From the NCBI GenBank assembly GCA_007859835.1, contig SJPJ01000001.1, positions 471,134 through 535,133 of the forward strand: a stretch of 64,000 bases of DNA, given 5' to 3'. The notes beneath the pieces are model-generated. The model saw nothing but the letters and a program-made list of their open reading frames with translations, made no database searches and had not been told where the DNA came from. A program made the translations under genes and the position numbers. Below, in pieces: positions 9,652-18,246 of the stretch. Origin of the DNA: Novipirellula herctigrandis (GTDB lineage: Bacteria > Planctomycetota > Planctomycetia > Pirellulales > Pirellulaceae). The first letter of the stretch is position 1. Every line of letters starts with the position of its first letter.

Positions 9652-10941
9652 TCACATTTTTGTTTCCACCGCAATCGCAACCCCTTGGCCACCGCCAACA
9701 CACAAGGTTGCGAGCCCCTTTTGCTTTCCCGCTTCCCGAAGTGATCGCAACAAGGTGAGAACTAATCGCGTTCCCGTCGTCCCAACCGGATGCCCCAATG
9801 CGATAGCTCCACCGTGAATATTGGTGCGATCCATCGGTAGAGATCCGACCGGTGTCGACTGAGAAAGCTCTTTCTCAGCGAACGAATGCGACTTCATTGC
9901 CCGCTCGCACGCGATCACCTGCGCAGCAAAAGCTTCATTGATTTCGATCAAATCAAATTCGTTGAGCGTCCATCCGGTTTGGCGAAGCAGTTTCGCCGTC
10001 GCATAAACGGGTCCAAGTCCCATCCGTCGCGGGTCGCAGCCCGCGACCGTCGCAGCGGTGACATAACCAAGCGGCGGACGCGAAAATCGATCAAGCTTGT
10101 CTGGATCCGACAATACAACCGCCGCTGCACCGTCGGTGAGCGGGCAACTGTTGCCAGCCGTGACGGTTCCGCTCTTTTCAAAAAGCGGACGAAGCCGAGC
10201 CAATTGCTCAGTCGTTTGTCCCGCTCGCGGACCATCGTCTTTGTCAAACGACGATTCGTGACCAAATGGAACGCCTACGATTTCACCCGACAGGAAACAT
10301 CGTTCTCGCGCCGCACTGGCTTTTTGATGGCTCGTCAATGCGAATGCGTCCTGGTCCGATCGCGAAATCGCAAACTCTTTCGCTAACACTTCGGCCGTTT
10401 CCCCCATGTTGAGTCCCGACACAGGATCGGTCAGCCCCAACTCAATCCCAACAATCGGTTTGAAATGCCGTGGTCGCATGGATGCCAAGACACGAAGTCG
10501 CTGTGAGATCGTTTTTGCGCGAGCCAAACGCATCCAAATTTCAGTTGTTTCTTGGCTAAACAGCATGGGAATTTGGGACATCGATTCCGCTCCGCCTGCC
10601 ACGACCGTCACCGCGTCACCACGTGCAATGCGGTTGCATGCTTGCAGGATCGATTCCATCCCGGACGCACAGTTCCGATTTACCGTATGAGCAATTCGAT
10701 CGTCGGGAATCCCGGATTTGAGTGCTATCACACGCGCGATGTTTGTCGAATCGGCAGGACCGGCGACATTTCCGATAATCACTTCGTCAATCGCATCGGG
10801 GGTCAATCCGCAACGACGAATCGAATCAGACACAGCAATCCGACCGAGCTCCACTGCCGGTACCCTACCGAGTGCTCCGAATGCCTTAGCAAATGGTGTA
10901 CGAACTCCGTCGACGATCGCAATCGGTTTAGTAATGTTCAT
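9652..10941 (-). CDS. fadI: Acetyl-CoA C-acyltransferase (3-ketoacyl-CoA thiolase)
   Basis: A 429-residue thiolase. The nucleophile is Cys91 in 'NRNCASGMESI'; the His is in 'NIHGGAIALGHPVGTTG' and the second Cys in 'LCVGGGQG' near the C-terminus. It cleaves 3-ketoacyl-CoA to acetyl-CoA in beta-oxidation and would form the complex with the adjacent hydratase/dehydrogenase. The start is supported by AGGAG 9 bases upstream; that ribosome-binding site lies over the end of the CoA ligase gene (6-base gap), so the two are probably translationally coupled. The choice of fadI over fadA is tentative. Confidence 0.92.
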   Translation of the reverse strand: MNITKPIAIVDGVRTPFAKAFGALGRVPAVELGRIAVSDSIRRCGLTPDAIDEVIIGNVAGPADSTNIARVIALKSGIPDDRIAHTVNRNCASGMESILQACNRIARGDAVTVVAGGAESMSQIPMLFSQETTEIWMRLARAKTISQRLRVLASMRPRHFKPIVGIELGLTDPVSGLNMGETAEVLAKEFAISRSDQDAFALTSHQKASAARERCFLSGEIVGVPFGHESSFDKDDGPRAGQTTEQLARLRPLFEKSGTVTAGNSCPLTDGAAAVVLSDPDKLDRFSRPPLGYVTAATVAGCDPRRMGLGPVYATAKLLRQTGWTLNEFDLIEINEAFAAQVIACERAMKSHSFAEKELSQSTPVGSLPMDRTNIHGGAIALGHPVGTTGTRLVLTLLRSLREAGKQKGLATLCVGGGQGVAIAVETKM

Positions 10942-10947
10942 CTTTGA

Positions 10948-12699
10948 TTACTCCTCTCGCAGTTTTCGTCGAATCACTTTTCCCAAAAAGTTTCTTGGCA
11001 AATCGCCGATGCATTGCTCGTAGATTCGCGGTTGCTTGTGTTTAGAAAGGTGATCACGGCAATGTTGGCAAAGCGATTCTTCGTCCCACGTCGCGCCATT
11101 TTTCATGACGACAAACGCCTTGACGATTTCACCACGTTTGACGTCGGGCACTGCGACCACGGCTGCATCAGCGACGCCGTTGGCATTTCTCAGAGCTGCT
11201 TCGACTTCCGCCGGATACACATTGAACCCCGACGTGATGATTAAGTCCTTTTTGCGGCCTACAATTTGAAAAATTCCGTCGGCGCTGCGGACCGCTAAAT
11301 CGCCGGTGTGCAACCATCCATCGCGAATCGCTTCGAACGTCGCTTGCTCATCTTGCCAATAACCCAGCATCACTTGCGGGCCGCGAATGATCAGTTCACC
11401 GACTTTCTCGTTGCCGATATCGCTATGCGCGTCTGGGGAACCGACGTCGGCTTGTTCGTCGACAATCCGGCAACGTGTTTCCGGCAACGGGAACCCAATT
11501 GTGCCATAGCGTGGACCGCCAAACAGGTCACCCACGTGGGTCACAGGAGACGCTTCGGACAGCCCAAATCCTTCCACAACGATTGCACTCGAGTACTTGG
11601 TGAACTCTTCGGCAATTGCAGCTTCCAGTGGCGCTCCACCCGAAATCACCCACTTCAAGGAGCTTAGATCCGACGGGTATTCTCGCAATCGTTCGTTCAT
11701 TGCAACCAACATCGCGGGAACCGCATGAAGAACCGTTGGCCGATGCTCTCGAATTAATTGAATCACTTGGCGGGCATTAAACCGATGATGCAAAATCAGC
11801 GTCGCCCCCATCGCAGCACCACTGAGTGCGATTGCGGATACACCGTAACTATGAAAGAACGGTAACACCGCCATCATCGTTTCGGTTCCAAAAGAACGTT
11901 GCGTCGATTCGAATTGTTGCCACGCGTTGGCAACCATGTTCTCGTGGCTCAGTGTCACCGACTTGGACGCGCCCGTCGTGCCACCGGTCGGCAAAATATA
12001 GGCCGCGTCGGTAGCCCCGTTAATGCTAACCGGTTGCCATTCACGGCGTGCCGATTCAATTTCCGACCAGAACCATGAATGAGTCCCATCACTCGGCAAC
12101 GACAAGACGCCTGTGCGTTGCATGCGTATCCACAAGTAGCCGATCTGTTTCAGCGAAGGCAAATGCTCGCGAATCGAAACATAGAGGGTCTTTTCGAGTT
12201 CGGATTCACATTCGCCGAGCAAGTGTGCGAGCATGTCGAGAGTGATCACAATGCGACACTTAGTCGACTTGATCATCGCCTTGACTTCTTCAGGCACCAT
12301 CAAGGGGCTTAAGGCTACAACCATTCCACCTGCACGCCAAACTCCATTGGTTGCAATTAGAAACTCAGGCACATTGGGAAGTAGCACGCCGACACGGTCG
12401 CCTTTGCGAAGACCAAGCCTTTGTAGCATTGCGGCCGCTCGCACCGCGTCGTGGTTGAGTTGCTCGTAAGTCCACCGCTGATTTCCATAAATGACCGCAG
12501 TGCGATCAGGAATCGTTTCAGCGGCATGACGAAGCAATGCATACGCTGGCAATCCTTTGTAATGGTTAATCCCACTTGGCCCAATGCTTTGCGGCCCAAT
12601 GCTTTGCGGCCCAATGCTTTGCGGCCCAACGTGTTGCGGCCCAACGTGTTGCGATCCGATCAAGGGGAACGCTAGATTTGATTCCACAAAATGACCCAT
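10948..12699 (-). CDS. Long-chain acyl-CoA ligase (AMP-forming)
   Basis: A 583-residue ANL-family ligase that activates fatty acids as CoA thioesters. The start at 12699 (ATG) has AAGGAG at good spacing and is preferred over a GTG at 12741. The ATP-binding loop is 'YILPTGGTTGASKSVTLS'; further motifs are 'VEGFGLSEASPVTHVG', 'GWLHTGDLAVRS' and 'GRKKDLIITSGFNVYPAEVE', with the catalytic Lys expected in 'RNFLGKVIR' at the C-terminus. Residues about 16-42 are a run of (GPQ(S/H)(I/V))n-like pentapeptides encoded by a 15-base tandem repeat, inserted before the conserved 'AETIPDRTAVIYG' start of the enzyme fold. It is the first gene of the beta-oxidation operon. Confidence 0.93.
   Translation of the reverse strand: MGHFVESNLAFPLIGSQHVGPQHVGPQSIGPQSIGPQSIGPSGINHYKGLPAYALLRHAAETIPDRTAVIYGNQRWTYEQLNHDAVRAAAMLQRLGLRKGDRVGVLLPNVPEFLIATNGVWRAGGMVVALSPLMVPEEVKAMIKSTKCRIVITLDMLAHLLGECESELEKTLYVSIREHLPSLKQIGYLWIRMQRTGVLSLPSDGTHSWFWSEIESARREWQPVSINGATDAAYILPTGGTTGASKSVTLSHENMVANAWQQFESTQRSFGTETMMAVLPFFHSYGVSAIALSGAAMGATLILHHRFNARQVIQLIREHRPTVLHAVPAMLVAMNERLREYPSDLSSLKWVISGGAPLEAAIAEEFTKYSSAIVVEGFGLSEASPVTHVGDLFGGPRYGTIGFPLPETRCRIVDEQADVGSPDAHSDIGNEKVGELIIRGPQVMLGYWQDEQATFEAIRDGWLHTGDLAVRSADGIFQIVGRKKDLIITSGFNVYPAEVEAALRNANGVADAAVVAVPDVKRGEIVKAFVVMKNGATWDEESLCQHCRDHLSKHKQPRIYEQCIGDLPRNFLGKVIRRKLREE
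12578..12652. repeat. 15-base tandem repeat in the CoA ligase N-terminus
   Basis: Five copies: GGCCCAATGCTTTGC three times, then GGCCCAACGTGTTGC twice. It is in frame and encodes a pentapeptide repeat in the N-terminal tail of the ligase. The two variants suggest two rounds of unit duplication. Confidence 0.95.
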
Positions 12700-13188
12700 A
12701 AGGGACTCCTTGAAGAAGTCAGGAGACGAACACACAGACACAAAGTGAACTGTCGGCTCCGGGTCAGTCTAAGAACGTGAGTAGCCAAATAATCGGGAGA
12801 ATAATCAACCGCAGCCCAGCGGGATTCAAACCGAAGCACGCCGAAGCCGTGGCGTTTGGAGAGAAGGCGAATAACCGAGCCGATGTTTGCTTTCTGCCCA
12901 AGTCGCATTTGAATTATACACACCAAGGGTGCGCAACAAGCCCGCATTCTGCAAATAAAGAACTTTTCCTTTACCTTGCGGCCATTTTCCCAACGATAGA
13001 GCGTATCGATCACAGAAACATCGGCTCGCTTTGGAACTTGAAGAAAAATGATTGCTCTTGCCACGAAAGCTACTGAAATGCGATAGGCACAGTCGATACT
13101 TTCATTACAGACCCAACCCCCCGCGACTGGCAGCGAGCTGGTCCGTTTGAAGAGTTGGTTGGGAAGTTAGCACCAGGAGAATTTAGGG
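12700..13188. other. Divergent intergenic region
   Basis: About 490 bases between the divergently transcribed CoA ligase operon and the plus-strand operon that starts at 13189. It should hold both promoters. The long open frame on the minus strand has no family motif and looks like chance. I see no convincing -35/-10 pair, palindromic operator or RNA motif. Confidence 0.55.
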
Positions 13189-13644
13189 ATGAAGAAGGCA
13201 ACCACTGCCATCGCCGCGTGTGCGATAGCGCTCGTGATGGCGTCCATGGAAAACGTCGCCAATGCCGATTCGCCGCCCGCTGAACCGACGCCAATGGGAC
13301 AATTCTTTAGCGGATTGAATCCGGTGAATTGGAAAATGCCGTCATTCAAGAGCATGCTACCAGGGCAAGAAGACAAGGCGAGAATTGTAAAGAAGAAGGA
13401 CGGCTTGGTGAGTGATGTCACCCAAACCGCGGCAAAGAGTTGGGAAAAGACAAAAGAGATATTCAATCCAGCCCGTTTGTCACCCGCAAACCTGTTTGCA
13501 GCCAAAGAGCCGGCCGCAGCACCTGCAACCACTTCTCAATCGCCTAGTTTCTTCGGTTCGCTGTTCGGACCTCGCCAAGACGAGGACACCGAAAGGATTG
13601 CAACGGTTAGCGATTTTCTGGCCCAGCCAAAAGTAGACCGGTAA
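13189..13644 (+). CDS. Small secreted protein of unknown function
   Basis: A 151-residue protein with an N-terminal signal peptide (residues 1 to about 26, 'AIAACAIALVMAS' core, cleavage near 'ANA-DSPP'). The start ATG is preceded by AGGAG about 14 bases away. The mature part is Lys/Pro/Ala-rich with no recognised domain. It contains 'FFSGLNPVNWKMPSFKSML' and 'FNPARLSPANLF', a Pro/Asn/Trp-rich style seen in planctomycete hypothetical secreted proteins. It ends 6 bases before tsaE, so it is probably in the same operon, though a functional link is not evident. Confidence 0.75.
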   Translation: MKKATTAIAACAIALVMASMENVANADSPPAEPTPMGQFFSGLNPVNWKMPSFKSMLPGQEDKARIVKKKDGLVSDVTQTAAKSWEKTKEIFNPARLSPANLFAAKEPAAAPATTSQSPSFFGSLFGPRQDEDTERIATVSDFLAQPKVDR

Positions 13645-13650
13645 TTTGCT

Positions 13651-14166
13651 TTGAACCTGCTTCTTGAACACGTTGACGTCGAGCGACTCGTGTCGCTGGC
13701 GTCTGTTTTCGTTGACCGATTTCCGGGTGGAACCACGTTCGGACTTGTCGGCACCCTTGGTGCTGGCAAAACACGTTTGGTCCAAGGAATTGCCGAAGCG
13801 CTTCGCGTCGACGTCAGTGAAGTAACGAGCCCAACGTTCACTTTGCTGCAATCTCACTCGGGTCTCGTTGGCGATACCGGCGAACCACGAACCCTACACC
13901 ATCTCGACGCGTACCGTATTGCCGACGAAGATGAGTTTTTTGAATTGGGTGTCGAAGAACTGTTTGACGACACTGACGCTTGGACAATCGTGGAATGGGC
14001 GGACTTGGTTCGCGACGTGATGCCAGTAGAAACCGTATGGATCGAGATGAAATTGGAGGCCGTGGATGAATGGCGCACGCTTGAAATACGGTCCAGCGAT
14101 GCAACGATGAATGATTCAATTGAATTGTTGCGCCAAGCCTGTGATGAACGCGGGTGGATGCGTTGA
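13651..14166 (+). CDS. tsaE: tRNA threonylcarbamoyladenosine ATPase TsaE
   Basis: A 171-residue P-loop ATPase needed for t6A37 modification of ANN-decoding tRNAs, together with TsaB, TsaC/Sua5 and TsaD. The start codon is TTG at 13651. The Walker A is 'GTLGAGKTRLVQG' (Lys40); 'VTSPTFTLLQSH' and 'LHHLDAYRI' are family motifs, and 'ELGVEELFDDTDAWTIVEWADL' spans the Walker B-like acidic region. Length is typical for TsaE. Its 3' end overlaps the next gene by 13 bases. Confidence 0.93.
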   Translation: MNLLLEHVDVERLVSLASVFVDRFPGGTTFGLVGTLGAGKTRLVQGIAEALRVDVSEVTSPTFTLLQSHSGLVGDTGEPRTLHHLDAYRIADEDEFFELGVEELFDDTDAWTIVEWADLVRDVMPVETVWIEMKLEAVDEWRTLEIRSSDATMNDSIELLRQACDERGWMR

Positions 14167-15329
14167 GTCGCGATTGCGATGAGCGTGAAGACCATCGATT
14201 TCAGATAGCCCAGCGAGTCCTGGGCGAGTGGTTCGGTGACGTCAGGGCTTTCGGTGACGTCAGGGCTTTCGGTGACGTTAGGGCACTAAATACAGCTATC
14301 GGTGACACTGTCATTTCCGTCAATCGAAACCGACCTGGGATGAGCGGCTCGTTAGTCTTTCGGGTAACGACGTCTTCCGGTGACACGCTTGCACTAAAGG
14401 GCTATTCCATCGGGACCACCGTCGATCGAGTCACCGAAATTCATAGTGTCATGCAAACCGCTCGCAACAACGGATGCGATTTGGTTGCGGAGCTTGTTCC
14501 TCGACGCACTCGATCGCAATCTCAAACTCACCCCACCATCTGTGTGTTTGGCGACCGATGTTGGGAACTCACTCGCTGGGTCGAGGGTCACCCGTTTAAC
14601 CAATTTGACGACTCCAAAGCAATTCGGGACGCGGTATCCAAAGGAGCGACGGCGATCGCCCGGTTTCACGATGCCCTGCGAGGACTGGGCGGATCTGGGC
14701 CATTCGGGGCCTGCCAACCTGCACCATGCATTGCAGCACGAATCCATCGAATCAAGGAGATCGACGGTGACATCGCTTCGCTATTTGGCGCCAACTTGAA
14801 TCAAATTGCGAATCCGGATCTGCGCCGATCGCTCGGGAAATGTGTCGAGCGTTTGCGAGCGAAATGGAGAAATGCCTCCGGTTCCCTCGCTCGGTCACTC
14901 GACATTCAAGCGAAAATTCCACAGCCTTGTAGCTATGTAATGAGAGACATCCACCACCAACACATTTTCTTTGCCTCAAATCCCCAAAACGGACTTCTCC
15001 TGCCCGTCGTTAGCGGTATTATCGATTTCGATGCCGTTCGCGTCGATTCGCCCGCAACGGATTTGGCACGTTGGACGAGCAGCTTCCTGGGGAACGGGTC
15101 ATCCGTACAGCATTTATGGGATGCGGCTTTGGCGGGTTATCGGTTACAATCTTCATTGAATGTGCAACAGGAAGCGTTGTTTCGCGGGCTGATTCCCGCT
15201 ACGGCATGGATTAGCTTAGCAAATTGGGCGATCTGGCTCGTACTTCAACGGAGAAGCTTTCCTGTTGAAGACCTGGCAATCGCGGAGCGTATCGAACAAT
15301 GCGTTCGCATCGTCGATTCGATCGGTTGA
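14154..15329 (+). CDS. Aminoglycoside-phosphotransferase-like kinase
   Basis: A 391-residue protein-kinase-like (APH) phosphotransferase starting at GTG 14154, overlapping tsaE by 13 bases. The catalytic loop is 'VMRDIHHQHIFF' (about residues 262-273): Asp is kept but the usual metal-binding Asn (HGDLHPGN) is His. The DFG-like metal site is 'GIIDFDAVRVDSPATDLAR'. 'ARFHDALRGLGG' is typical of the family. Substrate unknown; overlap with tsaE suggests co-translation, possibly phosphorylation of a small metabolite or a RNA-modification partner. An in-frame 18-base tandem repeat gives (GDVRAF)n near residues 27-44, ahead of the fold. Confidence 0.82.
   Translation: MDALSRDCDEREDHRFQIAQRVLGEWFGDVRAFGDVRAFGDVRALNTAIGDTVISVNRNRPGMSGSLVFRVTTSSGDTLALKGYSIGTTVDRVTEIHSVMQTARNNGCDLVAELVPRRTRSQSQTHPTICVFGDRCWELTRWVEGHPFNQFDDSKAIRDAVSKGATAIARFHDALRGLGGSGPFGACQPAPCIAARIHRIKEIDGDIASLFGANLNQIANPDLRRSLGKCVERLRAKWRNASGSLARSLDIQAKIPQPCSYVMRDIHHQHIFFASNPQNGLLLPVVSGIIDFDAVRVDSPATDLARWTSSFLGNGSSVQHLWDAALAGYRLQSSLNVQQEALFRGLIPATAWISLANWAIWLVLQRRSFPVEDLAIAERIEQCVRIVDSIG
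14232..14285. repeat. 18-base tandem repeat in the APH-like gene
   Basis: Three copies of TTCGGTGACGTCAGGGCT (14232, 14250, and a slightly diverged copy at 14268). It is in frame and encodes repeated hexapeptides in the N-terminal region. Confidence 0.95.
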
Positions 15330-15402
15330 GCGTTTTTTCCACCGGAAACGCTTTTAAAGGCACGAAGAACAAACAACGACACGCACAGAGCATTAATCCG
15401 AA

Positions 15403-18096
15403 ATGACAGATTCGACTCGCAACGGTTTCGCGACCTCACGGGCTACTCAATATCGGGCTACTCAATATCGGGCTACTCAATATCGGGCTACTCGATACAG
15501 CCAATCGGTGGCTAGCTTGGGATTGCTCTTTTGGGTGGCTGCGGTCTCAGCGTTGTTCACATCAACGACGCTCACTTCGCCTGTGTTCGCACAAGGAAAT
15601 ATGCCCTCCGGTTTCGGTGACGAGACGGGTTTGTTTCCAAACTTTTCACTTGGCGGTTTCGACGGGGCAACCGGAGAGTCGGCCAAATGGAACGCGAAAT
15701 ACTTCTTGAACCAGAGTGATACCAAGGGTCGCTTGGACGTTGAAGTCAAGGTTGCTCGCGGTTGGCACATCTACTCGGTCACACAGCCATCGGGGGGACC
15801 GCTTCCAACGGAGATCTCAATTGAATCACCCAAATCGGTGAAATTGGCAGGGGCTTTCACACCAGCCGAACCACCACTGAAAAGCGTTTCGCCAATCTTC
15901 AAAGGTGTCACGATTGAAGAACACGACGGCACGGTGGTTTGGTCCGCTCCGATCATCGTCCCCGAAGGATTTCGGGAACCAATTTCCATCGGCGTTGAAG
16001 CCCAAATTTGCAAGACCGACGGTTCCTGCGTTCCGATCGAAGAGACCTTAACCGCCACCTTTGCGGGCACGATCAACGCACCATCCGCCGTCGCTCAAAC
16101 CGATCCAACTTCGGCTTCCACGGCAACCACTGGACAAGCCGAACAACCGGCGGAGTCGTCGCAACGGACCTTTCGTGACGAAGACTATCAAGTCCAATGG
16201 TCGGCCGAATTGGTCCCCGCAAAAGTCGAAGCAGGCGGCCGAGCCGAATTGAGATTCACGGCGAAACCAGACTCTGGATTTCACGTTTATCGCGCGGCAG
16301 TGGACGATGCGGATAGCTCGACCAACTTTGTCATCATCGACAAATCCAAGATGCGACTGGGCAGCCCGCAAGCGAACTCCGATGCACATGAGAGTGAACT
16401 ACTCGAAGGGATTTTCTATCACGAAGGCGACGTGATTTGGACCATTCCCGTCCAAGTTCCACAGGACGCGACCGAGGGCGAACATAAGATTAAAGGTGCA
16501 ATTGCCTACCAAGCGTGCACCGAATCGAGTTGTCAACAACCTGCGGCACTGCAGTTCGTGACCACATTGCGGGTTAACAAACTTGGTGGGTCCCCAACAA
16601 CAGCGAGCCCAACGAAACCTGGCCCAACGAAACCTGGCCCAACGAAACCTGGCCCAGTAACGATTGCGGCGGCCAAGCGGTCCGACGTGCTGGACTTGGC
16701 GGCGACGACCAAATGGGTCGATTCCGATGTGAAGCCTCAAAAAACAAAACCTGCTGACAAGCTTTCGAAGTCGACGCCGGTTGATGCAGTGGCGCCGATC
16801 GTGATTGATAGCGGTCGTGGTGCCAAGCGATCCTTTTCGGTCGTGTTGTTGTTCGCGTTTTTGGGTGGAGTGATTCTGAACTTCATGCCGTGTGTTTTGC
16901 CAGTGGTTGGATTGAAAGTGATGAGTTTTGTTCAGCAAGCCGGTGCGGATCGAAAACGGGCGTTTCTGCTGAACTTTTTCTACGCCGCCGGGATCATGGC
17001 GGTGTTTGCTGTGTTAACCGCGATGATTGTCATGTTGTCATTTTCGTGGGGCGAACAATTCACTTACTTCCCCGTGCGAATTGGATTGACGGTATTGATG
17101 TTCGCGATGGCCCTGAGCTACTTAGGGGTATGGGAAATTCCGGTCCCAGGGATGGCATCAGGGAAAGCTTCGCAGGATTTACAGCAACGCGAAGGATTGT
17201 CAGGCGCGTTTTTCAAAGGTGCTTTCGCGACCGTTCTATCAACGCCCTGTAGCGGCCCGTTCTTGGGCGTGATTCTCGGATTGACCATCGCACTTTCGCC
17301 GCTCGAAACCACCGCAATTTTGATGACCATCGGGCTTGGCATGGCATTCCCCTATGTGATGATCGGTATATGGCCAGTCCTCGTGTCGTGGCTACCGAAA
17401 CCGGGTGATTGGATGGAAACGCTCAAAGAGTTTTTGGCGTTTTTATTCTTGGCAACCGTTGCGTTCTTCTTTAGCGTCTTTGACGACGCCGATAAGTTGC
17501 CCGTCTTTGTAACCTTGATTGGCGTTTGGTTCGGGTGCTGGATCATCGGCAAGGTCCCCAATTGGGCGGACCTTGGCAAACGTGTAACAGCCTGGGCCGG
17601 TGGCGTCGGAATTGCAACGGCGATCGGAGTGATGGCGTTTAGTTTTCTAGGCGAAGCTCCACCACCGGCGGATGGAGAAAAATTGATCGCTTGGCAAGAG
17701 TATGACGAAGCAAAACTTCAGCAGTACCAAGCCGAAGGACGAACGGTGCTGGTCGACTTTACCGCGAAGTGGTGCGTCAATTGCATTGTGAATTACAACG
17801 TGGCGCTCAACACCGATGCAACACGGAAAATGATTGAGGAGTTAGACGCCGTTCCGATGCTCGCGGATTGGACGAACAAAAACGAAGAGATCAAGTCAAA
17901 ACTAGAAGAATTGCAAAGCCGTTCGATTCCGGTATTAGCGATCTATCCCGGTGCGAGGCCAAATCAACCAATCGTATTGCGAGATTTGGTGTCACAATCC
18001 GCGGTGCTCGATGCGCTTGAAAAAGCGGGCCCTAGCTTACCATCGGCCACGTCGACCCCGATTTCAACCCAAATGGCATCGGCGTCAATGCATTAG
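15403..18096 (+). CDS. dsbD: DsbD-type thiol:disulfide interchange protein with duplicated N-terminal domain
   Basis: An 897-residue membrane protein that carries reducing power from cytoplasmic thioredoxin to periplasmic thiols. In order: an N-terminal tail with (RATQY)n, a hydrophobic signal/TM segment (about residues 36-60), two nDsbD-like beta domains (about 100-215 and 255-390), each with its own Cys pair ('QICKTDGSC' and 'QACTESSC'), a linker with (TKPGP)3, a CcdA-like membrane core with 'LNFMPCVLPVVGLKV' and 'STPCSGPFLGV', and a C-terminal thioredoxin domain with WCVNC near residue 789. Ordinary DsbD has one N-terminal domain; the duplication is the notable point. The gene starts 73 bases after the APH-like gene. 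Confidence 0.92.
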   Translation: MTDSTRNGFATSRATQYRATQYRATQYRATRYSQSVASLGLLFWVAAVSALFTSTTLTSPVFAQGNMPSGFGDETGLFPNFSLGGFDGATGESAKWNAKYFLNQSDTKGRLDVEVKVARGWHIYSVTQPSGGPLPTEISIESPKSVKLAGAFTPAEPPLKSVSPIFKGVTIEEHDGTVVWSAPIIVPEGFREPISIGVEAQICKTDGSCVPIEETLTATFAGTINAPSAVAQTDPTSASTATTGQAEQPAESSQRTFRDEDYQVQWSAELVPAKVEAGGRAELRFTAKPDSGFHVYRAAVDDADSSTNFVIIDKSKMRLGSPQANSDAHESELLEGIFYHEGDVIWTIPVQVPQDATEGEHKIKGAIAYQACTESSCQQPAALQFVTTLRVNKLGGSPTTASPTKPGPTKPGPTKPGPVTIAAAKRSDVLDLAATTKWVDSDVKPQKTKPADKLSKSTPVDAVAPIVIDSGRGAKRSFSVVLLFAFLGGVILNFMPCVLPVVGLKVMSFVQQAGADRKRAFLLNFFYAAGIMAVFAVLTAMIVMLSFSWGEQFTYFPVRIGLTVLMFAMALSYLGVWEIPVPGMASGKASQDLQQREGLSGAFFKGAFATVLSTPCSGPFLGVILGLTIALSPLETTAILMTIGLGMAFPYVMIGIWPVLVSWLPKPGDWMETLKEFLAFLFLATVAFFFSVFDDADKLPVFVTLIGVWFGCWIIGKVPNWADLGKRVTAWAGGVGIATAIGVMAFSFLGEAPPPADGEKLIAWQEYDEAKLQQYQAEGRTVLVDFTAKWCVNCIVNYNVALNTDATRKMIEELDAVPMLADWTNKNEEIKSKLEELQSRSIPVLAIYPGARPNQPIVLRDLVSQSAVLDALEKAGPSLPSATSTPISTQMASASMH
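15439..15498. repeat. 15-base tandem repeat in dsbD 5' end
   Basis: Four copies of CGGGCTACTCAATAT, the last diverged. In frame, encoding RATQY pentapeptides in the tail before the signal/TM segment. Confidence 0.95.
16608..16652. repeat. 15-base tandem repeat in the dsbD linker
   Basis: Three exact copies of CCCAACGAAACCTGG, in frame, encoding TKPGP in the linker between the second periplasmic domain and the membrane core. It is the second, unrelated array within the same gene. Confidence 0.95.
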
Positions 18097-18132
18097 ATTC
18101 GCTAGACCGTTTCGGCGAACAATGTCCAATCC

Positions 18133-18155
18133 AGCAGACAACCCCTGCTTTTTGC
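18133..18155 (+). terminator. Weak hairpin with T-run after dsbD
   Basis: AGCAG / CTGCT arms with a 7-base loop, running into TTTTTG, 37 bases after the dsbD stop. A second tiny hairpin (CGCTA/TAGCG) follows. A possible weak Rho-independent terminator that separates dsbD from the NPCBM/protease operon. Confidence 0.4.
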
Positions 18156-18246
18156 GCTAGAATAGCGTGCGAAGCCTTTCTTGCGCGAATTACACGAGCA
18201 AAGGCGACTCACTTCCCTTTCTCGATCTTCAAAGAACGCTGCCCCC

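Noticed and set aside
12672..13064. Minus-strand 130-residue open frame upstream of the CoA ligase
   Set aside because: Overlaps the ligase start and its ribosome-binding site and has no protein-like motif; probably chance.
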